Shown here piece by piece: positions 55,301 to 64,000 of a stretch of 64,000 nt of DNA. The stretch lies in contig JBAJFG010000336.1 of NCBI GenBank assembly GCA_037903475.1, forward strand, positions 483,337-547,336, in the 5' to 3' direction. Within the stretch, counting starts at the first letter, position 1. The number at the start of each line of letters is the position of its first letter. The DNA is from Ancylostoma caninum. Taxonomy: Eukaryota; Nematoda; Chromadorea; Rhabditida; Ancylostomatidae. A model generated the notes under the pieces. It saw only the letters and a program-made list of their open reading frames with translations, did not search any database and was not told the origin of the DNA. Both the position numbers and the translations under genes were made by a program.

Positions 55301-57441
55301 ATTAACGATTGTCTTCACACCACGTCGATTCGCTAATGAATTTACATTTTATAGTGAAATGGAATGTGAACACGGGACAGTGACAAAGGTATGATGACTT
55401 TGTTAGCTATATAGAATTTAGGTAAAAAAGTGGAGAAAAACGCTTTAATTTCAAAAATGTGCTTCTAAATGCCTCTCACTTGCCCTGCTCCAAGTACTTT
55501 TTTTTAACGAAGGGATATACAGTAGTTATGGAAATTCGCTGGTCTTTCAAAATAAAGGAAGTCTTGAACGTTTTCTAGCCTTTCATGGTCGGAATACTCA
55601 ACCACCTTCTCGAGAAACTCTGCCGAGTATCCCAAAAATAATAATTCGAAAATAGAGAATTTGAAATATTCGGATTATGAATAGTTCGAATACGGGGTTT
55701 TTTGCATGATTCGAACATTTGAATAATTCGGATAAGGTGTTTTCAATATATACGAATGGACGAATTGTTCGAATAATTCTAATTATGAACAACCCGAATG
55801 AATGAATAGTTCAAATGTGCTTATTATTTGAAAGGCTGAATGAATGAATTATTCGAATATTCGATATTTGAAAATTTTGTCGAATATATTCGATGCGATC
55901 TCATGTATAGTGTTTACCCCTGGGTTACAAGTGACACATACGTAACACACAAGTAACCCTGGAACGAACTTCAAATTATTTTCTTTTCTTACATTCTTCT
56001 TGGTATTGGAAGTGAATGTGCACTAACTTTGTCTTGATTTCTTGGTTGAGCAGGCGGCAGAGAGTGATGATGTCGTAATGTTGAAATGAACTCTTGCAGG
56101 TTCCGGCTCCTCTTTGTCAAGATTCATTCTTTCACGGAGTTGACTATTCAAGTAGCTAAGCTGAACCACAACATTCAATAAGTAGGTCAACTAGCTCTTC
56201 ACAATAGCTCCTTTATTGTATGATTGAGAACGCACCGGCTTTCTCCTTCCACCGGCGGACATCGTCACTATGGCACCGTCATCGATGATTTTCACGTTGT
56301 TGATCGTTGCATCATAGCAGTTGGCTGAAAGAGGTAAATATTTAAATCGGAAATATGGAGAAAAAACTGAATTACTCGGAAAACGTGATAGTGAAGGTAA
56401 ATAATCGTTAGCTAATCAGTACATTCTTTCGAATGGGATCAGCTCCAAACTCCTAGTAAAACTCGAAACCAACAGCTCATGATTTTGCCAAAAAAAGGCT
56501 AGCAACAATTAAGATAAATACATTCACAACTAAAAGCTCACCTGTCGAAGGAACATCACTTCTACTTATTACCAATCTCTCAGGTGAGCTTGGCTCTTGA
56601 TCACTGAGGAGGGAGGCGACAGTGACCTGAAGCGATGTCATGTCAGAAGCCAAAATGTGGCTCAAGATCTTGTGCACTCACTTTATTCCACCTCTCGTGC
56701 TTGTTCAAAGAATATGGCACATCAGGGCAGAAGCCATCGGATCGGTCAGCGAGTAGTCTTCGTTGCTCCCTCTGAATCTGTCCTTATTTAATAGGATTAA
56801 ATAGATCTGTGCTATGAGCTCTTGACATACTCGCACTAACTCCGCTTCTCTCGAACAGGTATTTATTTATTTATTTAATTTTCAGCATTGTACATAGTAG
56901 CATTTACACTCAGTACGACTAATGCGTTAGATGAGTATCGATTCTTCGAAATTCGAAAACTCGATTTTGAATGTCGTTGTTCCGGATTTCCGAAAGTAAG
57001 GGTGCAATGCAATCCTCTAGGATGAGGAGGCATTTAGGTCTCTCTCTCTTTTTTAAACATTTGTAGTCTTCGGACCCAGTTCTGCATAAATAATTAGAAG
57101 AATTGAATTATTCGATTTGTATTTGGTCCTAAGTGTAGTAGAATTGTGCTCTTAGAACTATTTTGTGAAAATAAACTAAAAGAATAAACAATAATCCTAA
57201 AAATAGATATTCCATCCACTTTACCTTACTGAGCGTATGACCAGGGTCGTGAAGTGTTTTGGTCACAAAGGCATTGTTGCATTTGCCAATCCGACGCGTG
57301 CTCCACCTTCGATTGATTGAGCCCTTTTGTGCTGACGTCTTATAGCTAAAATTCACTTTAGATGGAATTCACACACTCTCGATACTATGCAAGGAAAAGT
57401 GCTTACTCATTGCGATAGTTCTCATGATCGGAGAGTGACAT
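49329..57441 (-). CDS. RBR-like (RING-IBR) zinc-finger protein, tandem copy 3
   Basis: Spliced 23-exon gene, 821 aa, the most diverged and most compact complete copy. Exons 5' to 3' on the minus strand: 57407-57441, 57225-57345, 56682-56771, 56542-56626, 56236-56324, 56028-56160, 55218-55332, 55061-55160, 54883-55002, 53569-53702, 53368-53508, 51838-51931, 51679-51774, 51484-51627, 51330-51410, 51137-51233, 50944-51072, 50259-50332, 50001-50183, 49870-49929, 49687-49809, 49495-49628, 49329-49416. Every length change against copy 1 is a multiple of three and splice phases agree, although protein identity is only moderate. That argues the gene is under selection. Zinc-cluster motifs remain: KCCCC with HDGMICREC; CPNC, CTCSVCGCAWCYLC and HWPMSC; CCDC, CGWN and CDEC. 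The start is MSLSDHENYRN at 57441. Exon 10 happens to begin with ATG, so a second, shorter product cannot be excluded. Confidence 0.75.
50474..50788 (+). mobile_element. Putative solo LTR in intron 17 of copy 3
   Basis: Runs from TGTTCTTTGACC to AAGTCTGAGGTACA, so it has TG...CA-type ends. A CATATAAGAG site near 50596 and AATAATATAAAGG near the end would suit promoter and polyadenylation signals. It resembles the putative LTRs near 13731-14040 and 3100-3262. No internal coding region or clear target duplication. Confidence 0.45.
52061..52941. mobile_element. DNA transposon with GGGGTGGTAGTAAACCT ends in intron 11 of copy 3
   Basis: Starts AGGGGTGGTAGTAAACCTA and ends AGGTTTACTACCACCCC. About 880 bp without a transposase ORF. 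Subterminal blocks repeat TAACTGGCAGCTAACTCC-like sequence inverted near the other end. Non-autonomous; superfamily unassigned. Confidence 0.6.
53703..54882 (-). other. GC-AG intron 9 of copy 3, expanded
   Basis: Donor GAG|GCTAGT and acceptor TTTTCAG, at the same position and phase as the 71-bp introns of copies 1 and 2 but 1180 bp long. The extra DNA holds plus-strand ORFs at 53901-54449 (182 aa, ending at a GTAAGT-type site near 54316) and 54486-54881. I recognise neither, nor any transposon ends. Confidence 0.55.
55640..55890. repeat. TTCGAAT-rich degenerate repeat in intron 6 of copy 3
   Basis: About 250 bp with many occurrences of TTCGAA, GAATAATTCGAAT and similar self-complementary words in AT-rich DNA. 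It could fold on itself. No coding sequence. Confidence 0.5.
56860..57060. repeat. ATTT repeat, possible retrotransposon tail
   Basis: TTATTTATTTATTTA at 56862-56877 precedes sequence (CAGCATTGTACATAGTAG) that might be the 3' end of a CR1-type element in minus orientation, in intron 2 of copy 3. Only the tail is recognisable. Confidence 0.3.
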
Positions 57442-59464
57442 TTTGGTTGTCGAAGGAATCTGAGAACAAGAAAATATCGGGTTTTTAAAGAACCGAAGGG
57501 CGTAAAGACGCTCATACGAGGATGAGAGCTAAATCAGCTAAATCAGATGCATAACAACAAAGAACTACGCAGGAAGTCCTCAAAATTGAAAGAATCAATT
57601 TTATATCAATCTTGTTCATAGCAGTTTCTTCATCTCATCTTTGCGCAGAACTCTTGTGGTTAGATGTGATAGAGAATCCCAATTTGGGCTAGACCGCTAA
57701 GGAGGAAATAGTCTAGAAACAGCGATGAGGTAACATTAAAACGCAACATTTCTTTAACTGATGATCACCCTTAGTGTAGATCAGTGGCGGACGCAGGGGA
57801 GGGGGGCGGGCGACGATGAGGAAATATAAGCTCGGGAGGCTCCATGCAGACTTTATCAAAAAGCAAAGAAACGTCAGAAAAGAAAGAATTAACGCTAAGA
57901 GTAGAACACGGGAGTATTCGAAGCAAGAGGAGAGCGCAAACTCCACAAATCTATCACAGGCTTTAAGGAACTATTTCTTTTTCATCGCACGAAACCAAGC
58001 GCAGCAGTGGTGCAATCGAGACGCAACGTTGTGCAATGATTCACGAACAAATCCTTCGATAGTTGTTGGAGCTGCAATTTATGTACAAATTTAATTACAT
58101 GTAATATTTCTCCTTAACTGTGTTGTAAGCATTAGTTTTTCATCCAAAAAAAGAGAAGTAACCTTTTGAATTACCCTTGACATGTGGAGCATTTCTCTCC
58201 TGCCCACCCCTTTTCATCTGGCCACGCCCATACTTAAGCAGTATTCTTCACTGTTTGAAGAAAAAAAAACTCCTCCAGCAGTGAATAGACGCTGTATCGG
58301 GTTGATCACAGCTAACACAGGTAGCGACTAACTCTGTGTTAAGGGTATTTTACATGAAAAGTTATGAGAAAGCAGAGTGTAATCACTTCGCCATCCACCC
58401 GTTCAGGCCACACTCATGTGGCCTGATGGAAAGGACTGATAACCTCCCGAACTTTGAGTGAAGAGGGAGAATCATGACATTGCCCGTGGCCGTACTGGCC
58501 ACCTTCGCTTTTTGCCCAGTTGGGAGCTTCCAGTGCTCGGAGATATTAAAAGCAGAATAAGCACTAGCAAATCGAATGCTTCGACAGCAGAATTCACGGT
58601 GAGGATATGTGACACTACGAGTGAGGGTATGTGGAACTTGAAGTACTCTTCCGCCGCTAGAGTCTCTCAGATGATTTGACAGGAGGTAAACCATGTGATT
58701 CCAGCCTTCTACGTATGTGTAAATTCTATGTAACTCCACGTATAAACTTGTATAATCTATGTACACATAGCATCTGTTAAATCAATCATTTACAAGGATC
58801 GTGACATTTTCTTAAGAAGAATAAATTCCATTCTGAAATACTTCTGAAAATTCGGAGAAAGTTTCTTGAAAAAAGTTGACACAAGTTCTATCGAGCCCAT
58901 TTTTTTCGTCTCCAACACATGTTGGAATTAGTGGATGCACAACATTGCGCAATAGGTCGGCGAACATCTCCGGGTGATGAGTCACCCCTCGCCTTTCAGT
59001 GATTTTGTCTATCATCTCAAGGGTGATGTCATTGAGGTAAACTTTCAGCTTTCTGGATTAACTAATTCTCGCCTCGTTTACTCGAGAATTTATGTCTAAC
59101 AAACCTTCTTCAAAGATTTACACGAACTTTAGATGAGAGAACTTGCCGAGGGACATAATCGTAGACTTAGGACCGAATAAAAATCGAATAACTCAATTTA
59201 TTTGTTTATTCATTCAGGATTAGATTCAAAGAACTCGGATGTTCGAGAAGAGAGAGGCCGGAATGCTTTCTTAGTAATCTTGAAAAACTCTATTGTCCCA
59301 CTATTTCAGACATCTGAGCAAGAGACTTAGTCGAGATCGAATTGTCGAACTTCGAAAAAATCGATACGTACCTATTGCTTTACTCAGTCCTAATTAGCCA
59401 TGGATATGATCATAAATGAGTAGAAGTTAAGCATAGACAACATTACATGTGGACATGTTTGTAG
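57442..59464. other. 5' flank of copy 3 with second-gene relics
   Basis: Bases 57960-58060 and 58812-59030 (both minus) are diverged relatives of the possible second-gene exon in the unit modules. The later one encodes FADLLRNVVHPLIPTCVGDE in an open frame of 67 aa. Nothing else was identified between 58100 and 58800. Confidence 0.4.
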
Positions 59465-60685
59465 GTGCTGGATGGCAGGTTAAAACGATTACCATGGGTA
59501 GTATCACATTATGTCTCCGACCTCGGCGTTAACTACTCGAGTAGCCTTTGTTTTCACCAGCATATTATGAAAGTGGTTAAAGTGGCCTGCAGGAAATCCA
59601 ACTGCATCCTCAAAGCATTCCGAACTCGTAAATTGAGTACTTTGTTCAAGCTTTTCAAGGTTTACGTAAGGCCTGTTCTTGAATATGCTACCCTGGTCTC
59701 CCTCCAAAAAATACCTAATAGAAAAGATCGAAAATGTGCAAGGGTCATTCACTAGACGTATTTTCTAAAGAACAGGTCAATTCCAGTTATCATACCAGGA
59801 AAGATTATCGCTCTTATCCTCCTCTTCTCTATTTTTAGACGCTTGGTTAATGACCAGTCCTTGCTATACAAAATCATATTTGGTGAATTGGATGTCGCCT
59901 TGCCATCACTTCTATCATTTTCTAATTTTTCTCAGAGGACCAGAGGACATCAATTCAGGTTCAACGTAGGGACCGCTCGTACGCAACAATTTCATGATTC
60001 TTTCTTTGCAAGAAGTGCCAGAATCTGGAACGAGCTTCCTGCAACTGTGGTTCTCTCGCCATCAAACTCAGTTTTTATCAGCAGCTTACAGACGACCCTT
60101 AAAGAGAGGGGGTTTCAATGACTTCTTTTTGACTTCCACTGACGACATCAGAATTGACCATATTTTTATTTCAGCGAGAAGGGAGTACACAATCCCAGTT
60201 TGCGAGAATGTTGACGGCTCTTTCTTTAGTCTTCTGACTGATTATATGTTTTCTCCTCTACAGTATTATTTCTCAACATACCAGTGTTTTTGAACCTTTC
60301 GATTTTTTTCCTAGCAGGACATGCTTCTTTTCCTACTGCTCTTCCGTTTAATAGATAACCTGTACCACCTGACGTACAATAATGTGGACCTCGGCGAGGT
60401 TGACGGACCTACTAAGATGGTATCCGGAGCCCCGATCTACTCCTCTGACGGACTTGCGGTGTTGGCGGCCAGCCACCGCTCTTCCTTGCCGCTGCGATCC
60501 ACCCTCCCCCTTCCCCCAAATTGACTATTCCATTATTTTTCACTGTTTTTCACTTTTCGAGAATCACTCTCTTGATATATGCCTCCAATTTCACACTCTA
60601 GTTTTTGTCGGTGTTGTTTTCTTATAACTTGTATACTGCTGGTTATATCCTGTAACCGATAATAAATGTAAATGTAAATGTAGTA
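59465..60685 (+). mobile_element. CR1-like fragment, plus strand
   Basis: Plus-strand blocks: VVSHYVSDLGVNYSSSLCFH, FKLFKVYVRPVLEYAT, then in a shifted frame QRTRGHQFRFNV and SFFARSARIWNELPATVV, the C-terminal part of a non-LTR reverse transcriptase. The 3' end has AAATGT repeats (60660-60682). 5'-truncated and frameshifted. Confidence 0.75.
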
Positions 60686-61087
60686 CCAATGATACATCGG
60701 GTCCAGGCTGCTGGATCATAAATAAACCAAGGGGTTTGAAAAGAATTGAAGTTTAATGCGTCCATACATCCGAATGGAGAGTTGTGAAGGAACTTACTCT
60801 CCCCCTGGTTGTAGCACTTTGTCCTGGTGGAGGGTAATGGGTACCATTTCTATCCGGGAAATATGTTTATTGGTAATGGTAGGAATATTTATTTTTCGTT
60901 GTTATTTACACATCTCTGTAGCGTGAAGTATGATCACTGGTTCAATTAATACACAAATATCTGTACATACATGTGAATTCGAGTGAATTCGGAATGATCA
61001 CTGGGACAAAGCCAGGCAAAGGCAGTCAAGAGATGTTCCTTTCTAGGCTCTCATGGCTTCAGCAAGCGTGGAAAATTCGAAGAATAT
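60686..61087 (-). other. Conserved 3' flank or 3' UTR of copy 4
   Basis: Matches the 3' flanks of copies 2 and 3, including CATCCGAATGGAGAGTTGTG near 60767 and the TTTATTTTTCGTTGTTATTT block. Confidence 0.45.
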
Positions 61088-62316
61088 CTAAACTGCAACT
61101 GTGTGCTGCTGGAATAAGGAGATGACTTCATTCGTTGCCTCCTCCAGTTCCTTCACTCTCATCACGACGTGGTCCCTAAAGAATATTCATTTCAGGGTGT
61201 GGGACATGATGAGGCAAAAGTGGGTGGGCAATGTGTCTGCGATTGGTTCGTTCGAACCCTCGCCCCGCCCTTCAGGACCTACTCGCACTAATTCGCGCGC
61301 GGTTTCACCATAGTTGCCCATGCAAATTTGAATGTGAGTGGGGACGAGTCGACGCCGAAGGGCGGGAAGACGCCGCCCCATTTTGCCTCATCATGACCCA
61401 CACCCTTCATTTCATCCAGTTCTAAATATTTCTTTTATCCGTAGAATCCTCGTGATCATATAAGAAAACCTATGGACCGTACCGTGAGGCCCAAGTCTCT
61501 TGTTGAATTATGAGGAATAGCCGAAAAAGTCGTGCAACGGCTTTTTTCAAGTGCTGGTGCTCTTTGGAGCTGTCGAGATAGAGCCAGGCGGTGCAGTTTT
61601 CAACCAAGAACAAGATCTAAAAAGGCGACACATAAAAACATCTACATAGAAGGAGGTAGCTGGGGATCCCACCGTGATCCGTAGATCGTTCAGTCTGTTT
61701 TGCTCCGCTTTTGATAGGAAATGTTTCAGCACATTTCTCTTGAAATCGTCACTCTTAGGAGTTCCAAACCTTTGATTCCTCACTTCTACACAAATCTGAA
61801 ACTCATGGATGGACCATGCACTGGGTGCGGAAAATTAAGAGGTGGGGGATTCATAACTAACACTAGCAACATCTCTCCTAATTAGTCGTTTGGCTTCAAG
61901 TACACCCGTAGTCCGAATCCCCTGAAAAATGCCAAGTTCATCAAAAAAAAAAGAAACATCGGGAGCATCACTCAAATAAGTCCTGATATCTCCAACTCAC
62001 GCATTCATCGCAGTACTTAATGTCCGCAGACAAAGCCCTGATATGTTGCTGCAAGGTGGGTGTAGGAGGTTTACCGTAGTTGTGCCAATGGCCATACTGA
62101 CCATCTTCCGTGTAATTCCATCCACATCCATAAGTGGGACATCGGAAAGGAAATGGAGGATTGTGCGGTACCTATATGAGCATCACTTTTAGTAAATGAT
62201 TACTTTTGAGAGAAAAGTTGTAGCTGTGAATTGTAGACGAACTTGGAACACGGTTTCGCAATCACAACACAATCGTAACTCTTTTTCGCTGTAGAAGTAG
62301 TCTTTGTCGAAGTAGT
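61088..62316 (-). CDS. RBR-like zinc-finger protein, tandem copy 4, 3' exons only
   Basis: Six exons matching exons 18-23: 62243-62316, 62001-62171, 61862-61921, 61673-61795, 61483-61616, 61088-61175. They encode YFDKDYFYSEKELRLCCDC, then CPTYGCGWNYTEDGQY and YCDEC, GVLEAKRLIRRDVAS, the helical ICVEVRNQRF block, ILFLVENCTAWLYL, and a tail ending QHTVAV. The frame is open through all six exons. Closest to copy 3. The upstream exons are not in the window. In copies 1-3 exon 17 lies 0.6-2.2 kb further upstream, and here that position is occupied by an RTE element, so exon 17 may lie beyond 64 kb or the copy may be 5'-truncated. Confidence 0.7.
61195..61405. mobile_element. ~211-bp MITE with 9-bp target duplication in intron 22 of copy 4
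   Basis: Perfect 9-bp duplication TTCATTTCA (61186-61194 and 61406-61414). Inverted ends GGGTGTGGGACATGATGAGG and CCTCATCATGACCCACACCC. A 9-bp duplication fits Mutator-like elements. The homologous introns of copies 1-3 lack it. Confidence 0.7.
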
Positions 62317-62911
62317 CTGAAAGCAAAATAGATTTGCACAAAGAAACACTTACACTACTCAAACTCTCCGCCATGTTTTATTTAATGGTCTTCGTTTTAT
62401 TTAATTTAATGGTCGAAAGAGAAATTTTTTTTTGGATGAGAGCTTATCCTTCTCAAATGAAAAATTCAAGCAGATTACGTGTGCATTCGGGCAGATTTTG
62501 TCATTATTTCTTCGAAATATTTCCTATTTTCGCCCGAAAATACATGCAAGACTCCAGAACATAAGCGAAATCCGCTCAATTTACGCCGGCGTGGTCCGGA
62601 AAATAGGCGAGATCTGCTGAAAAATCGGGGAAAATTGCACCGACGTCAACCAATACCACGATGCCCACTCTCGATTTGCGGGCATGCGGAGCTACACCGG
62701 CGCAGACCCGACCCCAAAAATGCTGCACTTCGATGGGTATCTCCGCTTATAGGGTGCTTTCTGGAAGCCCTGCCATTGCTACTTCTTCAGCATACTATTT
62801 CCGCAGTACCCCCAGTTGACGTGCTCCGTACATTACGCTGGTGCATGTTTCCTATGTTAGCATGGAATATTTATATGCATCAAATAAATTCACCATACAT
62901 TTTTTTAAGTG
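62317..62911. other. Intron 17 or upstream DNA of copy 4, no exon seen
   Basis: I searched both strands for exon 17 (CTCxVC...HWPMSC) and found none. Plus ORF 62479-62940 has no recognisable features. Confidence 0.5.
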
Positions 62912-64000
62912 ATCACCTTGATCACCTTGACTCCCGTTGATCTTCGGGTATACCGAGCGGGCGCCAGCAATCCTTCCATTTGTCCCTCTCACGAGCCAGA
63001 GTTGTCCAGTGGATTCTGTCCGTTCGAGGGACACGGAGAGCATCGTATCTATCCTTGAAGGACTTCGTGAAGAAGTCTGACCATCGGGTCGGTGGTCTTC
63101 CTGTCGTGCGCTTAACGTCCCGTGGAGTCCAGTCGCTGACGGCTCTTGTCCAACGGTTGTCGTTAAAACGCATCACGTGTCCGGTCCACCTAATCTTACT
63201 CAACTTGGCGTAAGCGGCAGCGTCCCTGATCTTCGATTGCTGACGAAGGGTGGAGCTCCGTATTCCAGCCCTCCTTGCGTGAGGCGGGTTATTCCTAGCA
63301 TCACCCTCTCGATGGAGCGTTCGACGACGCTGACCGCATTCTCATCCTGCTTGCGCAACGCCCAGGTTTCTGAGGCGTAGGTCAAAGCAGGGAGAACGGT
63401 TGTGTTGAAGAGGTGGGCACGGAGTCTGGTGTTCTTCGTCTTCTTCACTACGTCCTCGATGCTCTTGTAAGCTCCCCAAGCCGCTCGTTTCCTCCTGCCC
63501 AGCTCTGGAGCGAGGTCGTTCATCATATTGACTTCCCGACCTAGGTATACGTAGCTGGAGCATTCGGATATGGTCGTTCCGTTGAGCGAGAATGGGGCAT
63601 CCGGGACCCATCCGTTCTTCATGAACATCGTCTTCGTCAGATTCAGCTGGAGACCAACCTTTCCACACGCGTCCTCGAAGTCGGCCAGCATCTGTTCCGC
63701 TTCGCTGATGGTTGGTGTTATAAGAACGATGTCGTCAGCGAAGCGAAGATGACTAAGTCGCCGGCCATCAACTTGCACTCCCATGCTATCCCATTCCAGT
63801 TTCCGCATGACGTCTTCGAGAGTGGCGCTGAATAGTTTTGGCGACACGGTATCGCCTTGCCGAACCGCTCTCTTGACGTCGATGGTGATGTCGTCGTAGA
63901 ATGGAGAAATCCTGGTCGTGAAGTTGCTGTAGAGCTCACGAAATACCTTGATGTATTGAGTAGGTGTGCCCTGGTTGCCCAGGGCTTCCAACACCGCTTC
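62912..64000 (-). mobile_element. RTE-type non-LTR retrotransposon, runs off the right edge
   Basis: The minus frame 63994-63200 (264 aa, partial) has VFRELYSNFTTRISPFYDDI, VRQGDTVSPKLFSATLED, LRFADDIVLITPTISEAE, YVYLGREVNMMNDLAPELG and VLPALTYASETWALRKQDE. A second frame (63203-62922) carries MSKIRWTGHVMRFNDNRWTR and TGRPPTRWSDFFTKSFKDRY, separated by a frameshift near 63210. The 3' end has the TCAAGGTGA repeats also seen at 17819. Same family as 17819-19330, but better preserved. Confidence 0.85.

Overview
The window is nuclear DNA of an animal with small introns, almost certainly a nematode; a strongylid-type (hookworm-like) genome is my best guess. The reasons are TTTCAG-type splice acceptors throughout, introns from about 60 bp to several kb, and dense RTE and CR1 retrotransposons, mariner, hAT and Helitron elements. 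No tRNA, rRNA, operon of bacterial type or CRISPR array was seen.

The backbone is a head-to-tail tandem array of one gene, always on the minus strand. I rebuilt three complete 23-exon copies by matching splice sites, codon phase and paralogous protein sequence: copy 1 (25508 down to 9449, 809 aa), copy 2 (44275 down to 30741, 812 aa) and copy 3 (57441 down to 49329, 821 aa). A fourth copy contributes its last six exons (62316 to 61088) and its 5' part is not in the window. A further copy probably lies off the left edge, because 1-1970 repeats the 5' flank of copies 1 and 2. In the three complete copies the reading frame stays open across every predicted junction, and all exon length changes are multiples of three. 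The protein has an unrecognised charged N-terminal half (about 290 aa), then Cys/His clusters resembling a divergent RING1-IBR-RING2 (RBR) module, then a helical C-terminus. A role as a ubiquitin E3 ligase is inferred. The two halves join through an intron that starts with GC instead of GT in all three copies.

The rest is mobile DNA, and the paralogous copies serve as empty sites that define many insertions. Between 1 and 9.4 kb: flank of the off-window copy, a Helitron remnant, a piggyBac-like MITE, a hAT MITE split by an unknown 1.36 kb insert, and two large fold-back elements. Inside copy 1: a hAT element with an 8-bp duplication, a non-LTR fragment with a 14-bp duplication and a nested LTR, two Helitrons facing each other that carry a 59-bp minisatellite, an RTE fragment, a mariner, a CR1 fragment and a second mariner family. 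Between copies 1 and 2: a mariner-type element and the repeated flank. Inside copy 2: a small MITE, a nearly intact two-ORF CR1-like retrotransposon, and the same intron-6 mariner with a nested CR1 piece. Between copies 2 and 3: the flank again, and a hAT MITE split by a second Helitron family whose minisatellite is related to the 59-bp one. Copy 3 is compact, with a putative LTR and one long-TIR transposon. The right end holds a CR1-like fragment, copy 4 and an RTE element running off the edge.

Copies 1 and 2 share the intron-6 mariner and are closely similar. Copy 3 lacks it and is more diverged, so the 1/2 duplication looks younger.
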